In this document: positions 32,401-41,394 of the stretch, in pieces
How positions within the stretch are numbered: the stretch's first letter is position 1
Layout of the letters: the number at the start of each line of letters is the position of its first letter
Assembly (NCBI GenBank): GCA_007922305.1
Contig: ML677373.1
Location: forward strand, 13,070,127 to 13,134,126
Length of the DNA: 64,000 nucleotides
Direction: 5' to 3'
Origin: Dermatemys mawii
Lineage: Eukaryota > Chordata > Testudines > Dermatemydidae
Notes under the pieces: generated by a model
What the model was told of the DNA's origin: nothing
Databases searched by the model: none
Seen by the model: the letters and a program-made list of their open reading frames with translations, nothing else
Translations under genes and position numbers: made by a program

Positions 32401-34740
32401 TGGGTGGTGTAGCCAGGCATACATCTCCCAGGTAGACACAGAGGCACGAATTGATTAGATCAGTTTTTCCTAGGGTATATTTTAGGTATCCTATTCTGCA
32501 TCCCAGATTTTTTTAAACCACAGGACAGATCCTAGTTAGCAACCTGTTGCAGGCATTTTAGACAAGCTGCTCTGGAGTCAGATACAAATTTACTTGTTTT
32601 CTCGAGAACAATTAAATTGTTCTCTCTTTAATATCCCTGGAATTGCTTACCCTGGAAGGAGACTGGGAACTGACTATATAGAGGGTGTCTCCTGACTAGA
32701 GACCTGATCTAATTCTCATTTAAATCAATGGACCAGAGCAGAGGTGGGCAAACTATGGCCCACGGGCCACAGCCGGTCCACAGGACCATCCTGACTGGCC
32801 CACCTGAGCTCCTGGAGCAGGAGGCTGCTCCCGGTCCCTCCCCCGCCTTGCCCACTCTCCAGGAGCCTCAGCACGATGCGTGGGCAGTGCTCTGAGGGGC
32901 GGGGCTGCACACTCCTCCGGGAGAGCGGTGCAGCGTATCTGGCTCTGGCTGGGCCGCCAGCAGCATGGTAAGGCGCGGGGCAGGAGGTCCTGGGGGGCAG
33001 TCAGGGGGCAGGGGGCTGTTGGATGGGGTGGAGGTTTGGGGAGGGGTATGCAGTCAGTGGACGGAGAATGGGGGGAAGGTTGGATAGGGCATGGGAGTCC
33101 CATAGCTCTGTCAGGGGGCGGGGTATGGATAAGGGTCGGGGTAGTCAGGAGACAGGGAGCGGGGGGGTTGGGATGGAGTCCTTGGGGGGCAGTTAGGGTG
33201 AGGGGTCTCTGGAGGGGGCAGTTGGGACAAGGAGCAGAGGGGCTTAGATAGGAGGTGGGGTTGTGGGAGGGTGGTTAGGGGCAGGGGGTCTCTAGAGGAG
33301 GTGGTCAGGGGACAAGGAGCAGCGGGGTTGGATGGGTCCGGGATTCTGAGGGGGGCAGTCAGGAGGTGGGAAGTGAGAGGGGATTGGATAGTGGGTGGGG
33401 CCAGGCTGTTTGGGGAGGCACAGCCTTCCCTGACCCAGCCCTCCATACAAGTTTTCAACCCCGATGTGGCCCTCGGGCCAAAAAGTTTGTCTATGCCTGA
33501 ACCAGACCCTCAGATGTGGAAAATCAGTATAGCACTGCTGATAGATGATGACTGCACCCATAGTCATCCCATGGATTCCAGTGGGTGTCGTATCAGTCTG
33601 TGAGTGAAGAAACTATTGCAAAGTCATGAATTGCAGGGTTGATTGTCCTTACGATGGTTACACATCTGCATCGTGATGTATTTGATTACTTTGATGCATT
33701 GCACACACACGGTGCCTTACAACAGTGGCTGTACCGGTGCATTCTGTGGGATCCTGAAACACCTATCGTATAATGCACAGCACTGTGGCTGAAAAGGGCT
33801 TCTGGGTAACTTTCAAAAGTGAAGTACAGCACTGTAGGGTGGTGTTAAAACGTTCTGAACCAGGACAGCTTCCCATTCGTACTGGTTTAGCCAGACTTCT
33901 GCTAGAGATCTGATGTAGGTGGTTTAACCAGAGACCTGGGATGACTGGTTTGTGTGGGTGCAAGTATTTGCACGTGTTGCAAGTACAAGGGGTTCCAAAG
34001 AATGGTTCCTTGCCATGCTTTTAATGCAGTGTAGACAGGGCTTTATTTTAGACCTAGGTAGTTGTTTTTCTAGAGGACCTCACTCCTCTTCCTTATTAAA
34101 ACCCTCTCTCTTAGTCTGGGCTTAGAGAGAGAGATGTGTCCATACTTACCACTTTCCTGGCTCTCTCCTCCTGTAATGGGATTGCATCATGGTTCTTGTG
34201 CTCCTCTCGGATGCAGGTGTTGCAAACTAACCCACCCTCTGTCCTACAGTACAGCTCCTGCAGCTTGTGGTGCTTCTGGCATAGTCTGGCCTTCAGGTCA
34301 CCCATGGGTTCCAGCAGCTGGTGATTCCTGAAAGTTTTGTCTTCACAGTGCAACTGAGTATGGTTTTCACACAAGGAGGCCATGCACTGCAGGCAGGACT
34401 TGATGGACTTCACTTTCCTAGAGGAGCAGAGATCACATGGGATGTCATTTGGACCCGCTAGGGGAAGCTTGGCTGTTGCCTGAACCTCCTCCCGGGTGAA
34501 CTTTTCTGCTATTTCTCCAAGACTTATATTTTTGCGGAGTCGAGGCCGTGAGCTGAAGGGTTCTCGGCACTGTGGACAGTAGGGACACTCCCCGATCACA
34601 GCTTGGTGGTCCCAGTAATCCTGCAAGCAGTCCATGCAGAAGTTGTGCCCACAGGCGGTAGTGACTGGGTCTGTGAACACTTCCAGGCAGATCGGGCACA
34701 CGATGTTGTCCTCAAGGAAAAAAAAATTTGTGTTGCTCAT
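18173..34740 (-). CDS. TRIM-family E3 ubiquitin ligase (RING, B-boxes, coiled coil, B30.2), whole coding span
   Basis: Five coding exons: 34740-34150, 30017-29922, 29212-28979, 26376-26214 and 18714-18173. They join in frame to 541 residues. The RING (about 15-62) has CPIC, CGHNFC, MDC and CPQC zinc ligands; two B-boxes lie at about 102-142 and 153-188; a coiled coil follows to about 310; the PRY/SPRY (B30.2) domain fills 362-537. Such proteins act in the cytoplasm as ubiquitin ligases, often in innate immunity, with B30.2 choosing the target. The B30.2 text (LNFDPNTA, WPQVLC, YYWEV-like HYWEVEV, FTEPLYPAV) resembles TRIM16/TRIM25/fish finTRIM types; I cannot name an ortholog. TRIM47 and TRIM65 lie on human 17q25.1 but are not between these neighbours. 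The 96-nt and 234-nt exons are canonical for this family. The least certain join is exon 4 to exon 5. Confidence 0.85.
21079..21144 (+). repeat. AT-rich direct repeat, copy A
   Basis: Matches 21664-21730 over about 66 bp with scattered changes, sharing 'cctgctttatatta' and 'tttagattattacaa', then 'tgaaataatttaaaa'. A shorter 'gttagtttttttaaatac' unit is also repeated in tandem at about 21052-21090. Confidence 0.75.
21664..21730 (+). repeat. AT-rich direct repeat, copy B
   Basis: Partner of 21079-21144, about 590 bp away in the same orientation. Confidence 0.75.
22640..22860 (-). repeat. MIR/CORE-SINE-like copy, reverse orientation
   Basis: Contains 'caagcacttcacaaatgttt', 'gtacagatgggtgaagctga' and 'gtcagagctgggaacaaagt'. 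Confidence 0.6.
26214..26376 (-). CDS. TRIM exon 4: linker between coiled coil and B30.2
   Basis: 163 nt encoding 54 residues beginning EFPKLKKLGA and ending FINKILTK, plus one base. The start follows acceptor ctgctag at 26377-26379 and the end is a donor GTGAG. Reading phase 0 from exon 3 is the only frame open throughout. Many TRIM genes have a separate 23-nt exon here; that exon is not needed and would break this frame. A 30-nt A run (minus strand) lies only about 15 nt upstream of the acceptor. Confidence 0.8.
26392..26421 (+). repeat. 30-nt homopolymer T run
   Basis: An uninterrupted run of thymines, read as A on the coding strand of the TRIM gene. It occupies the usual branch-point zone of the exon 4 acceptor. 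Confidence 0.95.
26640..26735 (+). repeat. Short dispersed repeat, relative of 35080-35215
   Basis: Shares 'agcttgaagtggtttctatc' with the 35.1-kb copy, followed by 'acaatttggttcaatgg' and 'cacccccactata'. Present twice in this window. Confidence 0.65.
27650..27790 (+). repeat. MIR-like CORE-SINE
   Basis: Contains 'ttgggttcaatctctgctgt', 'tttggcaagtcatttacaat' and 'ctgtaaaatggggataactc' in MIR order; lies in TRIM intron 3. Confidence 0.8.
27895..28070 (+). repeat. CR1-type LINE 3' fragment
   Basis: Contains 'tctaatctgacctcttgcat', 'aacacaggccatacagcctt' and 'actcttgatttaaaaactct', phrases shared in part with the repeat at 34890-35345. Confidence 0.6.
28322..28442 (+). mobile_element. Short TIR element (MITE), TA target site, copy 2
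   Basis: Begins GGGTGACCAGA and ends TCTGGTCACCC, a perfect 11-bp inverted repeat, with TA just outside both ends (28320-28321 and 28443-28444). Same family as 10421-10539 in the opposite orientation. It lies in TRIM intron 3. Confidence 0.85.
28979..29212 (-). CDS. TRIM exon 3: coiled-coil, canonical 234 nt
   Basis: 78 residues from KVVKNSRDEV to DQQFLQ, rich in heptad-spaced hydrophobics and charged residues. The length of exactly 234 nt is the standard coiled-coil exon of this TRIM class. Acceptor cccaccCAG ends at 29213, preceded by a short TG run (CA on plus, 29226-29241); donor is CAG-GTAGAG. Confidence 0.9.
29922..30017 (-). CDS. TRIM exon 2: start of coiled coil, canonical 96 nt
   Basis: 32 residues beginning VEANRVQANVENQ. 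The length of exactly 96 nt is standard for this family, and both ends have usable sites (ttcccag acceptor, GTAAAA donor). It joins exon 1 and exon 3 in phase 0. Confidence 0.85.
31935..32137 (+). repeat. tRNA-like SINE, copy 2
   Basis: Carries 'ttttagctcatgcggtaaag' and the B-box-like 'ggtttgatcccgcc', then 'gggatctgtcggtgtt'. Same family and orientation as 17421-17622. Confidence 0.75.
32739..33499. mobile_element. GC-rich hAT-like element with 16-bp inverted ends
   Basis: Starts CAGAGGTGGGCAAACT and ends with AGTTTGTCTATGCCTG, whose complement CAGGCATAGACAAACT is a close match. The flanking octamers gaccagag (32731-32738) and aaccagac (33500-33507) agree at 6 of 8 positions, fitting an aged 8-bp hAT target duplication. 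The interior is very G-rich on the plus strand and lacks a recognisable transposase. Confidence 0.75.
34150..34740 (-). CDS. TRIM exon 1: RING and two B-boxes
   Basis: 197 residues starting MSNTNFFFLED. The RING holds C15 and C18, CGH at 30-32, C35, C38 and CPQC at 55-58, all zinc ligands intact. B-box ligands are visible in PCDLC, CLQC, LCENH, then LCQKHH, CNTC and HKNHD. The exon proper begins at 34794 after a strong acceptor (tttcccag), leaving 54 nt of 5' UTR, and ends at donor GTG-GTAAGT. The ATG sits in a good context (caccATGa). Confidence 0.92.
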
Positions 34741-34889
34741 GGTGACAGAAGCCTCAGCTGGGATGCTGCCTCCCAGATCCGGGTATCTAGAGCTCTGGGA
34801 AACATGAAACAGACACAGGTTTACTCATTGTATTCACCTTTCAAGACACTCTGTGGAAAGTGATTAATAGATTTGTAACATTTTTATGA

Positions 34890-35345
34890 AGCTAGATATT
34901 CTGATGAGAGATCAATAATAGATTTTTAAGGCACGAAGGGACCATTCTGATTCTCTAGTGTAGCCTGGAAGATGCAGGAGGTCAGAACTTCCGATGGAAC
35001 TTAGGCCTATCAGTTAGAAGCCAACCAATCTAGACTGGCAGACCTCAATTGATGGAGAATCCATGACACCCACTGGTAACAGGCGATGGAGCTAGGCGTG
35101 CTGGGGGTACTGCCGGCCTCCTGGCTTGAAATGGTTTGCATCATATACTGGGGTTTACAGTTTGGTTCCATGGTCTCACCACCCCCACTTTAAAAATTGT
35201 TCCAGTACCCCTGTAGGTAAGTTGTTCCAATAGTTCATTACCCTTATTGTTAAAAATGTGCACCTTATTTCCAGTGTGCAAGTGTGTAGCTGCAGCCTCC
35301 AGGTGCTGGATCTCTTTATCTGCTAGGTTAGAGCCTTTTCATTTC
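34890..35345 (+). repeat. CR1-type LINE 3' fragment, interrupted by a younger insertion
   Basis: Left part has 'gaagggaccattctgattct' and 'gatggagaatccatgacacc'; right part continues 'gttgttccaatagttcatta' and 'accttatttccagtgtgc'. The text is one element split by 35080-35215. Confidence 0.6.
35080..35215 (+). mobile_element. Short element nested inside the CR1-type repeat
   Basis: Interrupts the host repeat and is bordered by GGTAA at 35075-35079 and 35216-35220, a plausible 5-bp target duplication. It shares 'cttgaaatggtttgcatcat' and 'cagtttggttccatgg' with 26640-26735. Confidence 0.65.
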
Positions 35346-35692
35346 AGTCATCTTGCACCCCCACACATGGGGTGGTGTTTAAAAAAAGTGCCCCTACTCT
35401 AGTCCCTTTCATTTAAAGATCTCCATGCACTTCCCAGACATTAATTAGGCTTCACAATCACTAAATAAAATATTTGTCATTGTTCCCAGTGTGATGTTGC
35501 ACCACATAATGCATTATGGAAATATGCTTATGAATGTAAATATGACATAACTGGAATATGTTGTATGCTACGTATGCCATGTAACATATCTCTGTGAAGG
35601 TGATGATCTACTAAATATATTCATCCTCTTTGTATGCATGTGTCATTTTTGTACACCAAGTTATGAATATTGCGTGATTTTAAGTAGGCTTA

Positions 35693-35919
35693 GGGTATGT
35701 CTACACTTGCCTTTTATAGTGCTCGAATGAAAAATCATCCCCCTGAGTGCTTTAAAATGCTAGTGTAGACAGGCTCTAAGTGCTGGGAGCTACTCCCCTC
35801 ATGAAGGTGGATTACCAGGAGCGCTGGGAGAGTTCTCTTCCAGCGACCACACTCACACCTCAAAGCGCTTTGCCGTGGGAGCACAACAGCGCTTTGAAGT
35901 TTCCAGTGTAGACATACCC
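35693..35919. mobile_element. Harbinger-like MITE with TTA target duplication
   Basis: Ends are GGGTATGTCTACACT and its exact complement AGTGTAGACATACCC, 15 bp, with TTA directly outside both (35690-35692, 35920-35922). The 227-bp interior has no open transposase. Confidence 0.85.
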
Positions 35920-36504
35920 TTAGTAAACCATTTGGTCAGCTTCTTGCAAAAGGAATGTGCAAATGAAGCAGCCAGTCAAGAAACACTTAATGAACAATGG
36001 ATCTTGGAAGACTCCAGTCCACATAAGAAGTCTTCCTGGAGACATTCAAGATAGCATGTGGGCAACGGCTGCTGCCTGTTAAAACTGAATCATGCATGGA
36101 CATGTGACTTGCCCACGTGACTCCAAAACTCCATCTTGGAGCTGGACTTTGCATAGGAGAGAGAGGAGGGGGTCTCCACCTGCAAGAGAGAGACTATTTC
36201 AGCTCCTGGGAGATGGAGACTCCTTCATTTTGTCTTCAGCTGGCTCAAGAGAGAACCTCTTCACCTGGACAGACTGTCCTTTGTTCCAGTCTGACAGAGA
36301 CTGCTGACAGAGACTGGAACAAAGGACAATAACCATGGGGTGTGAGTGATTGCTGGACCCAAACTAGAAGGAGACTAGTCTGTAAAAAGAGGCCTATTAG
36401 AACACCTCTGAGGGTGAGATTTTATCTGTATTCCGCTTCTTACTGTATTAGGTTTAGACTTGTGTGTTTTATTTTATTTTGCTTGAGGCTGTGTAGGCTA
36501 GGAC

Positions 36505-36777
36505 TATAACAGGGTTTAAAAGAGAACTGGATAAATTCATGGAGGTTGAGTCCATTAATGGCTATTAGCCAGGATGGGAAAAGAATGGTGTCCCTAGCCT
36601 CTGTTTGTCAGAGTGGGGAGGATGATGGATGGCATGAGAGAGATCACTTGATCTTTATCTGTTAGGTTCACTCACTCCGGGGCACCTGGCATTGGCCACT
36701 GTCAGTAGACAGGATACTGGGCTAGATGGACCTTTGGTCTGACCCAGTACGGCCTTTCTTATGTTCTTATGCTTGGG
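36505..36777 (+). repeat. CR1 LINE 3' end
   Basis: Contains the diagnostic CR1 tail: 'gataaattcatggaggttga', 'attggccactgtcagtagac', 'actgggctagatggaccttt', 'ggtctgacccagtacgg' and terminal 'cttatgttcttatg'. Confidence 0.9.
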
Positions 36778-37304
36778 AATTCACTTTGTTCTGTTACTGC
36801 TTGGAACTACTTAACTCTTACTTTTTGTATTTAATAAAATTGCTTTTTACTCATTATTTAACCCAGAGTATGTATTAATACCTGGGGAGTAGGGGTGGGA
36901 ACAGATGTGCATATCTCTCTATCAGTGTTAGAGGGCAAACAATTTGAGTTTATCCTGTATAAGCTTTATACAGGGTAAAATGGATTTATTTGGGGTTTGG
37001 ACCCCACTGGGAGTTGGGCATCTGCGTGTTAAAGACAGGAACACTTAAGCTGTTTTCAGTTAAGCCTGCAGTTTTTGGGGGACATGGTTCAGACCTGGGT
37101 CTGTTGCAGCAGGCTAGTGTGTCTGGTTCAAACCAGGCAAGTTTCTGGAGTCCCAAGTTGGCAGGGAAAACGGGTTAGAAGTAGTCTCAGCACTCAATCA
37201 GTTGCCAGTTCCCAACCCATTTTGTGATCCAACCCATCACACCCAGGTTACAGATGTGGACACTGAGGCACAGAACTGTTGAGTGACTTTCTGCAGTCAC
37301 TGCG

Positions 37305-37573
37305 AATATGTCTACACTTCTTTAGCTATCCCAGGCCAGCTGCAGGCTTGCAGGGCTCTGGCTGTGGGGCTATAAAATAGCAGTGTAGATGTTTGGGCTG
37401 GAGCCCAGGATCTGAGACCATGTGAGGGGGGAGGGTCTCAGAGCCCAGGCTTCAACCCAAACCTGAAAGTCAACATTACTACTTTATAACCTGAACCCTG
37501 CATCAGCTGCCCTAAGCTCTGAGACTCAGTGCTGTTTGTTTGTTGTTGTTTTTTATCGCAGTGTAGGCATATG
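37305..37573. mobile_element. MITE-like element with inverted ends
   Basis: Opens ATATGTCTACACT and closes AGTGTAGGCATAT, near-perfect complements. It resembles the ends of 35693-35919 but the interior differs. A reverse MIR fragment (about 37245-37295) lies just upstream. Confidence 0.6.
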
Positions 37574-38485
37574 AGCTGGGAATAAAAGTCAGGAGTCCTA
37601 GGTCCCATGTCCTATTCTATCCATAGATGTACTTCTCTGTATCTAGGCAACTACACTTCTGCTTGAGCAGTTCCTTTCTGTGACTCAGTCGGCCTGCATG
37701 GGTCTTTGCTTGCTTCCTAGCTTGGAGGGCCTGTGGGGACAGCAAACTATTGCTGCCTGATAATAGTGAGGGACTAGTACAAGAACTCCTAATGTTGAGT
37801 CCTTGTTAGCTAGGAGAAGGATGGTCACTGTAATGAGATCAGACACTAAGATCAGCATAAACAGTCATAGCTGGAGTTTTTCTCAGTAGCGCCACAGAGA
37901 GGTTGGCTCCTACAGGTCTATCTTTTTTGAGATACTGGCAACTCACCAAAAAGACACAAGAGATCCAAGCAAGGGGAATGTGAGGAAATTCAGGACCCTA
38001 ACACAGGTGTGGACTTTCCTCTAGCACAGGTGAGCAGACGCAGAGACCATATGTGCTTTTGGAAAGCCTGAAGAACCACAGGCTACTTTGGAGAGGGCAA
38101 GGGACAGCCCACCTCATTGAGACGAGATACTCCGATTCATCAGGCTGAAAGACTCTCAGGGAAGAATTATTTTTCAGGACAAATTCAGTTTTGGACTAAA
38201 TGAGCTCATCTCCCATTGCAATCAACAGTGACTGGCTTATGGCAGGGCTGAATTTGGGCCATTCTCTTGACGTGGCAAAAACTGCCTGTAGGAGATAATT
38301 CATCATGTCATTACCATATTTTTAAAATAAAAAAGATAGTTAATTCCCTACAGAGTATTCCAGCGGGTGGTAGGTGATGACCAATCCAAAGATTTACTAA
38401 GTGAATGGATTTTATGGCCCTACCAATTCTGGGTCACTGATCATTCTATCGCAAAGCCAGATGGTGTCCAATGCTCCATACTTAC

Positions 38486-38600
38486 CTGATCTCTTTGGAT
38501 ATGAGGTCACTCATGCCTCCCTGTGCCAATGAGAAAGCAGTTACATGGCAGTACCAAAAGATATTCCCTGACAGTTGCCACTCAGGGAGCCTGGTACCCC
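38486..38600 (-). other. Candidate 5' noncoding exon of the TRIM gene
   Basis: On the minus strand a near-ideal donor (ATCAG then GTAAGTATGG) gives an exon end at 38486. It lies upstream of the TRIM start exon, which itself begins at a clear acceptor and so needs a 5' exon. The 5' limit shown is arbitrary. If joined to the acceptor at 34795, an upstream ATG at 38514-38512 opens a 28-codon frame whose TGA overlaps the TRIM ATG. Use of this exon is inference. Confidence 0.4.
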
Positions 38601-39009
38601 TTCCAATGCCAAGTCACTGGTTGGTTTTTGTTCTCACTGGCCCTTTAGCAGCTTCCCCTGAGGACTCCCTTCCAGTAGGCAGCCCTTCATGGGACAGCTA
38701 AATCTTCCTGGATGACATCATAATCCAAACTCCAGTTTCACTGAACATTCCGATTATGATGCCATCAGACAGTGTGATCCACTGGAGAGGCTGAATTTTA
38801 CTCTGCTGTTTCCTTGGAAGAAGGGTGCTAGAATGAACCTCAGAGGAGCGGCACAGGGAGTGGAGACTCTAGACTGGCAGCAGGCACAGAAATGTGGCAG
38901 TGTTCCTTTCTGACAAGTTCTGCTCCTTAAAAGCTCTTGGGCAAAGCTCTAGACTGTAACTGGTGGCCAGCTATGTTGCAAACCTGCGACCTAAATATAC
39001 TCCCTCCTT

Positions 39010-39256
39010 CAGGGTTCAAAAAAGAACTAGATACATTCATGGAGGCTAGATCCATAAATGGTTATTCGCCAGGATGGGCAGGGATGGTATCCCTAGCTTC
39101 TGTTTGCCAGAATCAGGGAACAGGTGATGGGATGGATCACTTGATGACATGTTCTGTTCATTCCCTCTGAAGCACCCGGCATTGGCCACTGTCAGAAGTC
39201 AGGATACTGGGCTAGATGGATCTTTGGTCTGACCCAGCATGGCGGCTCTTGTGTTC
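39010..39256 (+). repeat. CR1 LINE 3' end
   Basis: Contains 'agatacattcatggaggcta', 'gcattggccactgtcagaag', 'ctgggctagatggatctttg' and 'gtctgacccagcatggcgg'. Confidence 0.9.
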
Positions 39257-39819
39257 TCCCTCCCCTACTGCACTGGATCAGAACACTCCGAAAACTTCAG
39301 AGCCTATGCCCAGGCAGAAATAGTAAGAGCTGTATGTATGTAGTAGTAACAGCAGTTTTTTTCACATGGGTTCACTTTTATCTTGTGGTAAAAAATAGCT
39401 CGCAATAGATCTTGTAACATGGCTGCGGTGGGGGAGCAAATAAATGATTTGAAAACATAGAGATAAATATTTGGAATAGCTCAGGTCTGAGAATAGTTAA
39501 TGTCACAAGGGACAGATTTCTTCCTCAGATTCCCCCGAGCTGTGGTCTCCACAGCAAACCACCCAGTGACAATGTATTTTCAGGCTGATGCAGCAGTATG
39601 GAACTGTTAGTTGTGGAAAACTATCTAGCTGGCTGACAAAGATTCTGAACTATTTTTTGTTGTTGTTGTTACTGTACTCACAAGTCAGAATCTGTAAAAG
39701 CTTTGACAGTTTTATAGGTGCAGGTTAAAAGAGTGAAAGCTGAGCAAAGGTGCAGTTATAAATGGACTTCCTATTTTGAATTACTGCTTACAGGGCTTGC
39801 TTTGTTGTGAATTAATGTA

Positions 39820-39955
39820 GAGACGAGGTGGGTGAGGTAACATCTTCTATGTTAGCGCTACACAGAGCTCGTCAGCAGGTAGCTCGAAAGCCTGTCTCTC
39901 TCACCAACAGAGGTTGGTTCAGTAAAATATATTACTTCCCTCACCTTCTCTCTCT
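39820..39955. repeat. Short element with inverted AGGTGGGTGAGGTAA-like ends
   Basis: Left 'gaggtgggtgaggtaa' and right 'ttacttccctcacct' are imperfect complements. The interior contains 'acagagctcgtcagcaggta' and 'ctcaccaacagaggttgg', text I associate with an abundant reptile repeat. Confidence 0.55.
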
Positions 39956-40404
39956 CATCCTGGGACTGACACTGCATACAATGAATGTACCTGCAAACAC
40001 AACCCAACTTCCTGTTCTGCCAGAGCAGTTGGCATTTTGAACCTGAAACTATTGCTAGCTGCTCTGTCACCTTCTGAGACAGGTCGGCTTGGGAAAAGCT
40101 TTTGAGTTCGGTTCGCCAGCAGACCCTGGATCAAAATATAAATTTAAGATGTCGAATTTAAAGAGATCTTCATAACCAGAACCCCAGCATAGATGACCTG
40201 ATAGATGCTGCTGTTGTGGGAATTAGACAGTTAAGTGTTCAAAACTCTGAAAACTCCATACCACTAAGGCTCCAAACATGCACCAGTGGAGGCAAACTCT
40301 GGGGAAGTTCTTACTGTAGTCAAGGCTTGGCCAGCTGAAGGAACAGAGTTGGTGGCAGACTACACACATGCTCAGAAATGGACCTTTAGAAGGAATATAG
40401 TTTC

Positions 40405-40515
40405 CTGGTTAGAGCAGGAGCCTAGCAGTTCCTTGTTCCTAGTTTCTTTTCCTAGCTTTGCTGATATCCTGCATGATGTTGGGCAAATCACTTGTCTCTT
40501 CTGGTACTGAGGGGA
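40405..40515 (+). repeat. MIR-like CORE-SINE
   Basis: Contains 'ggttagagcaggagcctagc' and 'gttgggcaaatcacttgtct' in MIR order. Confidence 0.6.
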
Positions 40516-41394
40516 GGCTATTTTACATTTAGTACTTTGATATCCAAGCATAAGGACAACAATAGACAGAAGTTTTAAGATGGCCCCGAACTCCCACATG
40601 CTGGTCTTCTGAAGCAAAAGCCATAAATGGATAAAAGGGGATAGACTGTCACCAGAGCAGAGGTATTGGTGCTAAGCAGGGAGCCAGAGCAGCATCTGGA
40701 ACACTTGTAGGAGGCAGCAATAGTTTGGCTCCAAAATTCAGACATTTCTTTTCTGAGCGGCAGTTTCTGCTTGGAAAACTGAGACAAACACTCAAGCTCG
40801 CTAAAGGCAGACTGAATTTTTTAAAACTTTAGTTCTTTCCCTGCTCTCTCCCGCACTCTGATTGTCCATCTGTTGGTGCCTCTGTATTTCAAGCCTTTCT
40901 GAAAATCAATCCATGTAAACAGGAACCAAATTGAATCTCTGCTAATCCATCAATCCTGCTTAAGAGACAAATAAGGAAAATGCTGGGAGCATTATGATTG
41001 GGGTAATGTAATATTTAAAATACTTTCTAGAAGTAATGAAGACCATTTTTACTGTAAAACACTGACGTGCAATCTCTTTCCAATTGGACACTTGCAGATC
41101 CCACTTTGTGAAGGTGGGGGGAGGGGGAAAGTGTTTTCTGTCTTTTGAGCTTCATGATGTACAGAGGTCTAAGAGGCAGTGGTGTGTAAGTTGTTTTTTT
41201 TGTCATTCTTCCCCTTTGCTTTTTACCTTGTAATCTCTACAGCTGTGTACTGTGACTTTACACCAAAGCATCCTTCCATTCCAAGTGTGCGTTAGACAGT
41301 GGAGTAACCTAGATGTTCCAAAAGTTATGTGAAAAAAGCCCAGTTGAAAAGTTAGTACAAATAAAGCAGGAGGACACAGGATATTAGTTCAAAC
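40516..41394. other. Intergenic between TRIM and KCTD2, nothing recognised
   Basis: No exon-like reading frame and no clear repeat. Ends at the presumed KCTD2 cleavage site. Confidence 0.4.

Larger units (their letters stand above)
30018..34149 (-). other. TRIM intron 1 (between coding exons 1 and 2)
   Basis: No exon recognised. Contains the second tRNA-like SINE (31935-32137) and a GC-rich inverted-repeat element (32739-33499). Open frames in the latter are produced by its G-rich interior. Confidence 0.6.

Noticed and set aside
32753..33603. Several overlapping open frames of 90-123 codons
   Set aside because: They fall inside the G-rich hAT-like element and read as repeats of Gly/Trp/Arg or Pro/Leu.
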